A stretch of DNA of 64,000 bases from positions 2,728,001-2,792,000 of the forward strand of contig NZ_CP048106.1 of assembly GCF_010092985.1 (NCBI RefSeq). Reading direction: 5' to 3'. A program made the translations under genes and the position numbers. Shown piece after piece: positions 27,664 to 36,361 of this stretch. The notes below the pieces were generated by a model. It did no database searches. It was not told the DNA's origin and saw nothing but the letters and a program-made list of their open reading frames with translations. The DNA is from Pontibacter pudoricolor. Its GTDB lineage: Bacteria; Bacteroidota; Bacteroidia; Cytophagales; Hymenobacteraceae. Each line of letters opens with the position of its first letter. The first letter of the stretch is position 1.

Positions 27664-28311
27664 CTAAAGGGGGGTATAGTTAATTGTTGCTCTGATAGGT
27701 GGAGGGGGCGGGGGCATAGGTGCCGGCGGAGGTCCAAATAAAATATCCTCCCCATTCATGATAGGCACTATTATACTATCTGGCTCCACAAAGTTACTTA
27801 CGGGCATCAAGTGGGAGTTTTGATATGCGTTCATGATCAAATCTACTGCCCGCCTAAACCTCTTATCTAAATTATGGTGAGTGAATAACTGATATTTTAC
27901 ATTGTCTCCATCTTTATACCTGCTATAATAGTAGTAACTACAGTATAGCACCAGCTCAGGTATCCTGGTATCCATTATGAAACCATTTGGTGTTTCTCTG
28001 CTAACATTAATAAATTCTCTTATTTTTTCATCCTCAGAAATTCCTTTTATAGTTCCTGTCCAGGCAAGAGTCACAGGTTTATCGTCAGGGTTTATTCTTC
28101 GCTGTATGAAAACTGAATCAGTATCAAGATTTAAATAAAAATAGTAAGCGATACCAAAGCCTTTATTTTCCTCGGTAGGGTTATCCGCAAATCCAAAGGC
28201 AACTAATTCGATAGCACGCTTATCAACAGCTTTCATGTTGCTTACAGGTTCTTCGCTGCATGAGGAAATGCAAATACAAAGAAGTGACAGGTAAACTATA
28301 GTTCGTAACAT
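27664..28311 (-). CDS. Lipoprotein with proline-rich C terminus
   Basis: A 215-aa lipoprotein (lipobox in SLLCICISSCSEEP). No known domain is recognised. The C terminus carries a PPPAPMPPPPPP run. It is transcribed away from the BlaI gene across a 204-nt spacer that holds BlaI-type operators, and the M56 protein of that operon also has repeated PPPPP segments. This hints at shared regulation or a linked function (inference). The ABC permease gene begins 35 nt downstream. Confidence 0.7.
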   Translation of the reverse strand: MLRTIVYLSLLCICISSCSEEPVSNMKAVDKRAIELVAFGFADNPTEENKGFGIAYYFYLNLDTDSVFIQRRINPDDKPVTLAWTGTIKGISEDEKIREFINVSRETPNGFIMDTRIPELVLYCSYYYYSRYKDGDNVKYQLFTHHNLDKRFRRAVDLIMNAYQNSHLMPVSNFVEPDSIIVPIMNGEDILFGPPPAPMPPPPPPIRATINYTPL

Positions 28312-28453
28312 AGCTTGGCTTTAACCATTAGCCAGATAAGGTACAGATTTTTCAACTATAAACACAGTCGCGGCTCCTCTCCCAATTCGTCCGTAAATTT
28401 TTTTTCATTAAAAACCCACGCTACTTCCTAAAAACTAGCACTCTGAAATTATT

Positions 28454-28510
28454 TACGAAACTTTCGTAGCTTTTATTACGAACATTTCGTAACTATACGA
28501 AAACATCGTA
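28454..28510 (+). promoter_or_regulatory. Three BlaI-type operator dyads
   Basis: Three related dyads precede blaI: TACGAAACTTTCGTA (28454-28468, 7-bp arms), TTACGAACATTTCGTAA (28476-28492, 7-bp arms) and TACGAAAACATCGTA (28496-28510, 5-bp arms). Their centres are 23 and 19 bp apart. The last ends 5 nt before the start codon. The common core TACGA-N5-TCGTA is like MecI/BlaI operators in symmetry, so BlaI autoregulation is likely. Confidence 0.8.
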
Positions 28511-28515
28511 GAACT

Positions 28516-28881
28516 ATGGAAAAACTAACCCAACAAGAAGAAGAAGCCATGCTCACCATATGGGAAACCGGCGGCGGCTTCATCAAAGATTTCCTGGAAC
28601 AAATGCCTGAGCCCAAGCCACCTTATACCACGCTGGCCTCTACGGTGAAGAATCTCGAGAAAAAAGGCTTCCTGGAGAGCGAAAAGCTGGGCAACACCTA
28701 TCGCTATGCTCCCCGCATAAAAGCCGAAGACTATAAAAAGCGCTTCATGAAAAGCTTTGTGGGCGATTACTTTAAAAACTCTTACAAAGAACTGGTGGCC
28801 TTTTTTGCCAAAGACCAGAAAATTAGCGCCGAAGAGCTGCAGGAGATTATTAACATGATCGAGAACAGAAAAACCGAATAG
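28516..28881 (+). CDS. blaI: BlaI/MecI/CopY-family transcriptional repressor
   Basis: A 121-aa winged-helix repressor: LTQQEEEAMLTIWETGGGF, then a YTTLASTVKNLEKKGFLES recognition region, and a C-terminal dimerisation helix region (SAEELQEIINMIE). In this family the repressor leaves DNA when cleaved after signalling by an M56 sensor protease. The partner protease gene starts 2 nt downstream and three matching dyads lie directly upstream. There is no beta-lactamase gene nearby, so the regulated stress is unknown. Confidence 0.93.
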   Translation: MEKLTQQEEEAMLTIWETGGGFIKDFLEQMPEPKPPYTTLASTVKNLEKKGFLESEKLGNTYRYAPRIKAEDYKKRFMKSFVGDYFKNSYKELVAFFAKDQKISAEELQEIINMIENRKTE

Positions 28882-28883
28882 CC

Positions 28884-31121
28884 ATGCCTGAACTGCTTTT
28901 ATACTTGCTTAAAGTAAATGTGGCGCTGGTACTGTTTTACCTGGCTTACCATGTTGCGCTTCGTCGGCTCACCTTCTACCACCTTAACCGGCTTTTCCTG
29001 GTGTTTGGAATCGTGTTCTCTACGGTGTACCCACTTATAGACTTATCGGAGCTGTTTGCATACAACCAGCCTATTGCCAATGCCTATATAGTAACGATAC
29101 CTGCCTGGGCCCTGACAAGCCAGACTATAGCACAAACCCCAACATTCGATTACTGGCAACTGCCGGTGTACCTCTTCTGGGCCGGGTTTATAGTTATGCT
29201 GGGGCGGTTTATAGTTCAGTTTATATCGCTCTACAAAATTCACAAAGTGTCGGAGCCGGCCAACTATAAAAGCATTGACTTCAGGAAGGCTACAAGTATA
29301 AACCATGCTTTCTCTTTCTGGCAAACCATATACCTTAACCCCGAGCAGCACAAACGCGACGAGCTGGAACAGATACTGCACCATGAGCTGATACATATTA
29401 CCGGCTGGCATACCCTGGATGTGCTGCTGGCAGAGTTGAGTACTGTGTTTTACTGGTTTAACCCGGGCGCATGGCTCATGAAAAAGGCTGTGAAAGAAAA
29501 CCTGGAGTTTATTGCCGACCAGAATGTGGTAAACACCGGAGTAGATAAAAAAGAATACCAATACCTTTTACTGAAAGTTGTAGGCGCCACGCAACCTCAG
29601 ATTGCCAATCAATTCAATTTTCCATCACTAAAAAGAAGAATTGCCATGATGAACAAAATGCCTACCTCAAAAGCTAACCGGCTCAGGTTGCTGATAGCTT
29701 TGCCACTTGCAGTTACCCTCTTATTTGCTTTCCGGAGTGCTGCAGAAGTTGACGTATCAGATATGACAGGCTACACTAAACTTGGTCCTGATATTTATAT
29801 TAAGCAAGGCCCTACTTTCCAGTCTGCCTGCTGGACAGCTCCCAACACATTAACTATAACTCCTGTAAATGGCGGTAAGACAGAAAACTACCAACTAGAC
29901 AATAAGCAGGACATAGCTACAGCAATTAGTAAATATGGCTTATACCTGCCTGACAATGAGCTTTACGAAAAGCTTACAGCCAGCAAACCTGAAGCTACGA
30001 AACAGAAAAACGCTGACACAGAGAATACGCAGGGCGATAAGCTTCCAAAAGAGCTTGTTCAACATCTAAAGAAAAACCCTGCTGTAAAAAGCGTACGAGG
30101 CAAAGTGGTAGACAACAGAAATGCAGTGGTAATAGGCCTAAAAGGAGGTGGCACTGAAGTATATTACCTGGATGACGCTAAAAGTATAGCCGAGCTTGAG
30201 AGAAAATACAATTTACCAGAACTGCCACCACCCCCACCACCTGCACCTGCAGCCCCGGACGCCGAAGAATTACCTCCACCTCCGCCACCGGTTAGGCAAG
30301 AACAAAACCAGCTAAAAGCCCCAGCCGGAGTAGTTTACTATATTGATGGTAAGGAAGATAAAAGCGAAGCTTACAAAAACCTTGACCCTAAAGAAATCCA
30401 CAGTGTTAATGTATACAAAAATGAAAGCGCTGAGAAAGTATTTGGGAAAAGTGCAGCCAAGGGTGTAATCTCTATCATAACAACGAAGAACAAAGACTCC
30501 CGACAGGTTCAGGAGTTTATGCAGAAGTTGCCAGCACTTCCTGCACCGCCGCCGCCAGTAAAGGAGCTACCTACACCGCCAAGCGGCCAGGGTCAAGCTT
30601 TTATATTTAGCCCAGCTGGTAATGATTACTATAAAGACAACCTGCCTGAAGACTATATAGCTTTTCTGAAGCGGAACCCGCAGGTAAAGCAGGTAAGCTG
30701 GAAGTTTACGGATAAGAAAGAATATAACCTGGAATCGGTAGTGATATTACTAAAGTCTGGCAAAAGCGAAGAATATCATTTTAACCAAAACTATACAATA
30801 CCTGCCCTCGAAGAAAAGTATGGTGAACTACCTGCTTTGCCAGCTCCTCCACCGCCTGTGAAGGCCAAATCCACTATAGATAAAAGGGAATCATCTGTAA
30901 CCAAGCCGGTAAAAAGAAACACATATGCACAACTAGACACCCTGAAAGGTACAGCTGCACAGATCAGGAAAGTGCTTTATGAGAGGCAAAAAGCTGGTGA
31001 ACCACCTGTTGATAATCTTATCTTATTCACTAAAAACAGCAAAGGCGAAGGAATAGATGTTTTCGCAAAGTTAAACGGGACTAAAATTGAGAGTGTAAAG
31101 GCTTTAGCAACAGCCAACTAA
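28884..31121 (+). CDS. M56 (BlaR1-type) membrane protease with repeated C-terminal domains
   Basis: A 745-aa protein. Residues 1-285 are a BlaR1/MecR1-type core: four membrane helices and the zinc site HELIH at 167-171, with Glu208 (NLEFIAD) as likely third ligand. The C-terminal part is not a penicillin-binding sensor. It contains two copies of a repeat of about 70 residues (387-450 and 587-658; pattern LP-x-LK-x-NP-x-VK...VVI-x-LK-x-G...LE-x-KY-x-ELP), each followed by PPPPPP-type segments, a partial earlier copy at about 326-355, and a TonB-receptor plug-like segment at 478-535 (VVYYIDGKE, AAKGVISIITTK). It probably cleaves or triggers cleavage of BlaI. The sensed ligand is unknown. Confidence 0.88.
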   Translation: MPELLLYLLKVNVALVLFYLAYHVALRRLTFYHLNRLFLVFGIVFSTVYPLIDLSELFAYNQPIANAYIVTIPAWALTSQTIAQTPTFDYWQLPVYLFWAGFIVMLGRFIVQFISLYKIHKVSEPANYKSIDFRKATSINHAFSFWQTIYLNPEQHKRDELEQILHHELIHITGWHTLDVLLAELSTVFYWFNPGAWLMKKAVKENLEFIADQNVVNTGVDKKEYQYLLLKVVGATQPQIANQFNFPSLKRRIAMMNKMPTSKANRLRLLIALPLAVTLLFAFRSAAEVDVSDMTGYTKLGPDIYIKQGPTFQSACWTAPNTLTITPVNGGKTENYQLDNKQDIATAISKYGLYLPDNELYEKLTASKPEATKQKNADTENTQGDKLPKELVQHLKKNPAVKSVRGKVVDNRNAVVIGLKGGGTEVYYLDDAKSIAELERKYNLPELPPPPPPAPAAPDAEELPPPPPPVRQEQNQLKAPAGVVYYIDGKEDKSEAYKNLDPKEIHSVNVYKNESAEKVFGKSAAKGVISIITTKNKDSRQVQEFMQKLPALPAPPPPVKELPTPPSGQGQAFIFSPAGNDYYKDNLPEDYIAFLKRNPQVKQVSWKFTDKKEYNLESVVILLKSGKSEEYHFNQNYTIPALEEKYGELPALPAPPPPVKAKSTIDKRESSVTKPVKRNTYAQLDTLKGTAAQIRKVLYERQKAGEPPVDNLILFTKNSKGEGIDVFAKLNGTKIESVKALATAN

Positions 31122-31130
31122 GCGTAGCAC

Positions 31131-32366
31131 ATGATGCTCTCATATTTTACTGCATATTTGCTTTTTAACCTCCTGGTTTATAGTTCAAATCAGGAGGTTA
31201 TTAATGCTACCACTGCCCAGGACACTAATTACAGGATTTTAACACAGGTAAGTAAAAGGCTCAGCGAACTGAAGGCTATCCGCTACCAATATAAAAGAGA
31301 GCTAAATTATGCGTCGGAAGATTATTTTCATGAACTGGTAGTAGATACCTATCTCGAATTTACACCAACTGATAATACCTTAGGCTTCCGGTACCAAGCA
31401 GATGATGAGCAGCATTTTCAGGTAAATAATGGATCAGAAATATTCATCCTCAACAAAAATAGCAAAGCAGCAACTATAGACAGGAAACCAACGCTGAACA
31501 GTGTTCAGCATGTATCGTTCTTATATAACTCTCCGGTTACATTGCGCCACATGCTGCCTCATATACTTAAGGACAACACCATTACCAAAACTGTAACTGA
31601 TACTACGCTTAACGGCAACAACTATTACGCTATCAGCTTTGAGCTAAAGGATAAAGCCATGAATAATGTCAATGGTTACAGAGAACTGGTGACAGGCGTA
31701 ACTATACGATACCAACTGCTGATAGACCCGACTAACTACTTCCCGGTAGAGGTACTACAGCGCAACACCCTGAATAACGATTTTATCAGAACCCGCTTTA
31801 CAACTATAGATTTTACACCCGTTGCACCTTCAATGGATTCCTGGTATTATTCCAGCTACTTAGGAGAATATAAGACCAGTACTCAAATCAGCGAAAGTAA
31901 GCCTGAAAGCAAGGAGGAAATAGTTTTAAAAGTAAACGATGCTGCAAACGATTTTGCCCTGAACATGCTGGATGGCTCAACTATAAAGCTGTCTGAGCTA
32001 AAAGGGAAAGTGGTACTGATCAATTTCTGGGCTACCTGGTGCGCTCCGTGCCTGCTGGAGTTTTACGACTTTCCAGCAAAGATTATAGAACCCAATAAAA
32101 ACAACGACTTTGTGCTGCTGCCAATCTCAAGGGGAGAAACGAAAGAGAAAGTAGCTAAGAAGATGGCAGATCTGAAGAAAAAAGGCATCGACTTTCCTGT
32201 AGGCGTTGACCCTGACGAAGTAATCTGGAAGCAATATGCCACGGGCGGTATTCCTCAGAATTTCCTGATAGACAAAAATGGCCTGGTTCGCTATGTATCT
32301 GTGGGGTATGGAAAAGAGAACATAGAAAAACTAGCTAAGAAAATCCAGGAACTTCTGAAGGAATAA
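31131..32366 (+). CDS. TlpA-like thioredoxin-fold protein
   Basis: A 411-aa exported protein with an N-terminal hydrophobic segment. Residues about 30-255 form a lipoprotein-carrier-like beta domain. A TlpA/redoxin domain follows, with the active site FWATWCAPC (Cys304, Cys307) and a cis-Pro segment GGIPQNFLID. It is expected to reduce or exchange disulfides in the periplasm. It starts 9 nt after the M56 gene, so it is most likely the third gene of the BlaI-controlled operon. Confidence 0.87.
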   Translation: MMLSYFTAYLLFNLLVYSSNQEVINATTAQDTNYRILTQVSKRLSELKAIRYQYKRELNYASEDYFHELVVDTYLEFTPTDNTLGFRYQADDEQHFQVNNGSEIFILNKNSKAATIDRKPTLNSVQHVSFLYNSPVTLRHMLPHILKDNTITKTVTDTTLNGNNYYAISFELKDKAMNNVNGYRELVTGVTIRYQLLIDPTNYFPVEVLQRNTLNNDFIRTRFTTIDFTPVAPSMDSWYYSSYLGEYKTSTQISESKPESKEEIVLKVNDAANDFALNMLDGSTIKLSELKGKVVLINFWATWCAPCLLEFYDFPAKIIEPNKNNDFVLLPISRGETKEKVAKKMADLKKKGIDFPVGVDPDEVIWKQYATGGIPQNFLIDKNGLVRYVSVGYGKENIEKLAKKIQELLKE

Positions 32367-32406
32367 CAGCTCGCAAGGTGTACGCTTATAGATTATCTCA
32401 CACCAG

Positions 32407-32428
32407 CACCATAACTATAATAATGGTG
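32407..32428 (+). terminator. Terminator after the BlaI-M56-TlpA operon
   Basis: CACCAT (32407-32412) pairs with ATGGTG (32423-32428), followed by TGTTTTTATAG. The stem is short but the U tract is good. Confidence 0.5.
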
Positions 32429-32543
32429 TGTTTTTATAGTTACCCCGTTACCCATAACCCCCTGACAGGTAAGTACAACCTATGCACTGCAACTATAGTT
32501 AGCCGGAGCTATTGCCTTGATTTCCGGTAATTTACAACGCACT

Positions 32544-32575
32544 GTTGCATATAAAATAAAATGAGATTATCTTTG
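32544..32575 (+). promoter_or_regulatory. rplM operon promoter
   Basis: GTTG (32544-32547) is followed after 20 nt by TATCTTTG (32568-32575), an exact Bacteroidota -33/-7 arrangement. It lies 63 nt before the rplM ATG and is the best promoter match in the window. Confidence 0.8.
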
Positions 32576-32638
32576 TGTCCATTTTCGAGAACCGAAATAA
32601 CAATTATTCAATAAATAAATCGCTTACTACCACCAAAA

Positions 32639-33088
32639 ATGGACCATTTAAGTTATAAGACCCTAAATGTCAGCAAGAAGACAGCCAACAAAGGCTGGGT
32701 GATTGTTGATGCAGGGCAAGGAAGCTTGGGTCGCGTGGCGTCTGAAATCGCCAAGATCCTGAAAGGCAAGAACAAGCCTTCGTACACGCCAAACGCTGAC
32801 TGCGGTGACAACGTGATCGTTATCAACTCTGATAATGTACGTTTCACAGGTCGCAAGTGGGATCAGAAGTACTACCTGTCGCACACTGGTTACCCAGGTG
32901 GTCAGAGAAGAACTTCTCCACGTGAGCTAAAGGCTAAATCATCAACGCTGCTCGTAGAGCGCGCAGTTCGTGGCATGTTGCCTAAGGGCCCACTAGGTCG
33001 CGAGCTATTCCGTAATCTTCATGTTTTTGCAGGTAGCGAGCATCCATTTGCAGCTCAGCAGCCTAAAGAATTAACCTTCAACATCTAA
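32639..33088 (+). CDS. rplM: Ribosomal protein L13
   Basis: A 149-aa 50S subunit protein with the L13 signatures WVIVDAGQGSLGRVASEIAK, GDNVIVINSDNVRFTGRKWD, and the C-terminal AVRGMLPKGPLGRELFRNLH. It binds 23S rRNA early in assembly. It begins the rplM-rpsI-rpsB run and is preceded by a strong promoter. The ATG at 32639 gives the normal length. Confidence 0.99.
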   Translation: MDHLSYKTLNVSKKTANKGWVIVDAGQGSLGRVASEIAKILKGKNKPSYTPNADCGDNVIVINSDNVRFTGRKWDQKYYLSHTGYPGGQRRTSPRELKAKSSTLLVERAVRGMLPKGPLGRELFRNLHVFAGSEHPFAAQQPKELTFNI

Positions 33089-33094
33089 TAATTA

Positions 33095-33481
33095 ATGGAA
33101 GTTATCAATACATCCGGTAGAAGAAAAACCTCGGTGGCACGTATCTATATGACGGCCGGGCAAGGGAATATCACTATTAACGGTAAGGATATCAAGGCGT
33201 ACTTCCCTAACGAAGTATTGCAAACTATAGTAAATCAGCCGTTTCAAACCTTAGATCTGATTGGCAAGTACGATGTTACTGCTAATTTAAAAGGTGGTGG
33301 TGTAAGCGGCCAGGCTGAGGCACTAAGACTTGCTATCTCTAAAGCCCTGGTAGTTGAGAACGCCGAGACTAAGTCAGTTCTGCGTAAAGAAGGTTTCGTA
33401 ACACGTGACCCTCGTATGGTAGAGCGTAAGAAGTTCGGTAAGCGTAAAGCACGTCGTTCATTCCAGTTCAGCAAACGTTAA
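33095..33481 (+). CDS. rpsI: Ribosomal protein S9
   Basis: A 128-aa 30S protein. It starts INTSGRRKTSVARIYM and ends in the conserved basic tail RKKFGKRKARRSFQFSKR, which reaches into the P site. It lies 6 nt after rplM, the usual pairing. One CTATAG copy lies within the gene near 33225 (read as Thr-Ile-Val). Confidence 0.99.
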   Translation: MEVINTSGRRKTSVARIYMTAGQGNITINGKDIKAYFPNEVLQTIVNQPFQTLDLIGKYDVTANLKGGGVSGQAEALRLAISKALVVENAETKSVLRKEGFVTRDPRMVERKKFGKRKARRSFQFSKR

Positions 33482-33502
33482 TATTAAAGGTGTATCAACA
33501 AC

Positions 33503-34270
33503 ATGGCAAGTACTAATTATAAAGAATTACTGGAAGCTGGTGTACACTTTGGACACCTTACCAGAAAGTGGGATCCGAAAATGGCTCCGTATATCTTCAT
33601 GGAGAAGAACGGTATCCACATCATTGACCTTAACAAGACGTTAGTTGCGCTTGATGAAGCTACTTCAGCTATCAAGAACATCGCTAAGTCTGGCCGTAAG
33701 ATCATGTTCGTAGCTACTAAAAAGCAAGCACAGGACATCGTGGCGGAAGAAGCAAAGCGTCTTAAAATGCCTTACGTTACCGATCGTTGGTTAGGCGGTA
33801 TGCTTACTAACTTCGCTACTGTGCGTAAGTCTCTTAAGAAAATGTCTACCATCGATAAGATGATGAAAGACAACACGGCTTATGCAGCTATCGCGAAGCG
33901 TGAGAAGCTTATGCTTTCTCGTGAGCGTGAGAAACTGGAGCGTGTTCTTGGCGGTATCGCTGATCTGTCAAGACTGCCTGCAGCGTTATTCATCGTTGAC
34001 GTGAAGCGTGAGCACATCGCAGTTAAAGAAGCACACAAGCTTAACCTGCCTGTTTTCGCTATCTGCGATACTAACTCAAACCCTGAGACTGTAGACTTCC
34101 CAATCCCGGCGAACGACGATGCTTCAAAATCAATTTCCCTGATCGTTTCTATCATGGGTAAAGCGATTGAAGAAGGTCTTTCTGAGCGTAAGGTTGACAA
34201 GGAAGAAACGGAGCGCAAGCGTTCTGAAGACGAAGGCATCAAGGCTAAACAAGAAGCTGACGAGCAATAA
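33503..34270 (+). CDS. rpsB: Ribosomal protein S2
   Basis: A 255-aa 30S protein with the S2 signatures LEAGVHFGHLTRKWDPKMAPYI-type N terminus and VTDRWLGGMLTNFATVRKS. A charged tail (EETERKRSEDEGIKAKQEAD) follows the folded part. It is 21 nt after rpsI. A hairpin separates it from tsf. Confidence 0.99.
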   Translation: MASTNYKELLEAGVHFGHLTRKWDPKMAPYIFMEKNGIHIIDLNKTLVALDEATSAIKNIAKSGRKIMFVATKKQAQDIVAEEAKRLKMPYVTDRWLGGMLTNFATVRKSLKKMSTIDKMMKDNTAYAAIAKREKLMLSREREKLERVLGGIADLSRLPAALFIVDVKREHIAVKEAHKLNLPVFAICDTNSNPETVDFPIPANDDASKSISLIVSIMGKAIEEGLSERKVDKEETERKRSEDEGIKAKQEADEQ

Positions 34271-34296
34271 GAACTTGTTCATATTGCAAACTATAT

Positions 34297-34336
34297 CAAA
34301 CTGAACATTGGGCAAGCTGCTTCAATGTTCAGTTTG
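34297..34336 (+). terminator. Hairpin between rpsB and tsf
   Basis: 34297-34310 pairs perfectly over 14 bp with 34323-34336 (CAAACTGAACATTG/CAATGTTCAGTTTG), followed by TTTTAG. It could end or attenuate the ribosomal transcript before tsf. Confidence 0.75.
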
Positions 34337-34435
34337 TTTTAGGGGTTCGGGGATGTATAACTTATGTTAAACCATACGCCTCCCCTGCTACAGAAATTCT
34401 TAATTATTAATTCGTAATTCATAATTATAAAAATC

Positions 34436-35272
34436 ATGGCTATTACAGCACAAGACGTTAACAGACTTCGCCAGGAAACTGGTGCTGGTATGATGGACTG
34501 CAAAAAAGCGCTTACTGAAGCAAACGGCGACTTTGAAGCAGCTAAAGATATTCTGCGTAAGCAGGGACAGAAAATTGCCAGCAAACGTGCTGACAACGAA
34601 ACTTCTGAAGGTATTGTATTAACTCAGGTTACGGCTGATGGCACAACTGGTAAAGTTGTTGCTATTGCCTGCGAAACTGAGCCGGTATCAAAAGTAGAAG
34701 ACTTCAGAAACCTTGCACAGGCAGTTTTAGATGCAGCTGTTTCTACGAACGCTACTTCTAAAGAAGAATTACTTGCTACGCCACAGGCTGATGGCCGTTC
34801 GCTTCAGGACCACATCACTGACCTGATGGGTAAGATCGGTGAGAAAATTGATGTTGCATCTTACGAGACTATCACTGCTGAGAAAGTTGTAGCTTACAAC
34901 CACTCTAATGGTAAATTAGGTGTACTTGTTGGCCTTAACAACACAAACGGTACTGATGTAACTGAAGTTGGTAAAGATATCGCTATGCAGATCGCGGCTA
35001 TGAAGCCAATTGCTCTTGACAAAGACGGCGTTGATGCAGCTACTGTAGAGCGTGAAATCGAGATTGGTAAAGACCAGGCGCGCCAGGAAGGTAAGCCAGA
35101 GGCTATGCTTGAGAAAATTGCTCAGGGTAAACTGAACAAGTTCTACAAAGAAAGCACGCTGCTTAACCAGGAGTTCGTTAAAGATTCTTCTTTAACTATA
35201 GCTCAGTTACTTGAGAAGACCAGCAAAGGCTTAACAGTTACTAACTTTAAGCGTGTAGCTATCGGTGGTTAA
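34436..35272 (+). CDS. tsf: Elongation factor Ts
   Basis: A 278-aa nucleotide exchange factor for EF-Tu: TAQDVNRLRQETGAGMMDCK at the N terminus (the UBA-like EF-Tu-binding part), KALTEANGDFEAA, and a core with VVAIACETEPVSKVEDF. The length is normal. It lies 165 nt from rpsB behind a hairpin, and no clear separate promoter is visible, so read-through or an unrecognised promoter must serve it. Confidence 0.99.
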   Translation: MAITAQDVNRLRQETGAGMMDCKKALTEANGDFEAAKDILRKQGQKIASKRADNETSEGIVLTQVTADGTTGKVVAIACETEPVSKVEDFRNLAQAVLDAAVSTNATSKEELLATPQADGRSLQDHITDLMGKIGEKIDVASYETITAEKVVAYNHSNGKLGVLVGLNNTNGTDVTEVGKDIAMQIAAMKPIALDKDGVDAATVEREIEIGKDQARQEGKPEAMLEKIAQGKLNKFYKESTLLNQEFVKDSSLTIAQLLEKTSKGLTVTNFKRVAIGG

Positions 35273-35283
35273 TTAGCCCCAAA

Positions 35284-35336
35284 GCATATAAAATAAAAAA
35301 GCCCGCTGATGAAGCGGGCTTTTTTATTTTATATGC
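35284..35336. terminator. Perfect 24-bp hairpin between tsf and HEPN gene
   Basis: 35284-35307 and 35313-35336 pair perfectly over 24 bp with a 5-nt loop GATGA. The core is AAAAAAGCCCGCT/AGCGGGCTTTTTT. It lies between convergent genes and can stop both. Confidence 0.92.
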
Positions 35337-35346
35337 AATATGCTGC

Positions 35347-36312
35347 TCAATTAGAAAGAGAATATTCAAATCTATATTCGACCTTATTTTCACTAATCAG
35401 ATACCTTATCAGGGATATTAATATAGATGTTGCGAAATGGAGGTAATCCCAGTATTCAATTTCAAAGTTATCGTAGTCATCACTAAACTTAGGGGGAAAG
35501 TTGATTTCTCCATGTACAAATCTTGATCTGTAGTTGTATAGCTTATCTAGTTTTTTCTTATAATCTAAAGGTTGCCCAAGTATAATTGAAGATTTAATCT
35601 TTATTTGATTCATGATATTTGTATTACCTTCAGCCAAAAGAGCTTCTATTCCTAACACTGTCCAAAAAAGTATAGAGGTGTCATGCTCGTGCAAAGCTGA
35701 AAACTGATATGAGAAAGCATTAATAGCCCTATGAAGTTTATTTTTACTACAACCATCAGTATGCAAACTATTATCCTTAAACCAAGCTAAAGTCTTAGAC
35801 AATTCTAAAGTTGTTATTTTTGGCCAACCAACCTTTAAAGCATGTTCATATGCATAATCAATTGTACTTAATAGTATTTCGCTTTTACCTAAATATGAAT
35901 GATCATTTGAAAGAATCACACCTTCCAAAAAATCTACTTTAGTTGCATAAGTTAAGCTAATCAATAAAGACAATTTGGAAATGATATTATCAGCTTTTAT
36001 TTCAGCAAAAATTTTATCATCTATAGTATATACTAAGTTTAATTCAATTTTAATAAAGGTATTAGTAGCTCCAACTCTAAAGAAAGAATATCCTTCTGAT
36101 ATAAGTTCTATTTCTTTATTTACCTTTCCTTCAATTGAAGTGTCAATTATATGAAAGCTAAGGCTAGCAATATATTGATGCCCTACTTCATAATCTATTA
36201 ACTCTCTAATTTGGTCAGTCTCTGAGAGTTCATGAAAGTCTTTGAGAAACCTTTCAAATTCACTATTAAGTTTAGGTATTTCAGGCCCTCTAATTGGGAT
36301 ATAAATTATCAT
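35347..36312 (-). CDS. Apea-like HEPN-domain protein
   Basis: A 321-aa soluble protein. The C-terminal half (about 190-305) matches the Apea/HEPN pattern: a helix with FWTVLGIEALLAEG, then LYNYRSRFVHGE containing the RX4H signature (Arg262 to His267), then YWDYLHFATSILISLIRYL. HEPN RX4-6H proteins are commonly metal-independent RNases in toxin-antitoxin or phage-defence systems. The N-terminal half is not recognised. The gene is visibly more AT-rich than its neighbours and sits between tsf and conserved genes, which suggests acquisition by transfer. No antitoxin-like partner is adjacent. Confidence 0.72.
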   Translation of the reverse strand: MIIYIPIRGPEIPKLNSEFERFLKDFHELSETDQIRELIDYEVGHQYIASLSFHIIDTSIEGKVNKEIELISEGYSFFRVGATNTFIKIELNLVYTIDDKIFAEIKADNIISKLSLLISLTYATKVDFLEGVILSNDHSYLGKSEILLSTIDYAYEHALKVGWPKITTLELSKTLAWFKDNSLHTDGCSKNKLHRAINAFSYQFSALHEHDTSILFWTVLGIEALLAEGNTNIMNQIKIKSSIILGQPLDYKKKLDKLYNYRSRFVHGEINFPPKFSDDYDNFEIEYWDYLHFATSILISLIRYLISENKVEYRFEYSLSN

Positions 36313-36361
36313 TGAACACAGATTTCAGAAAATAATAGTAGGAGTTTAAATAGATTAATAA

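Noticed and set aside
28884..31121. Beta-lactam resistance operon
   Set aside because: BlaI and an M56 protease are present but no beta-lactamase or penicillin-binding sensor domain is seen.
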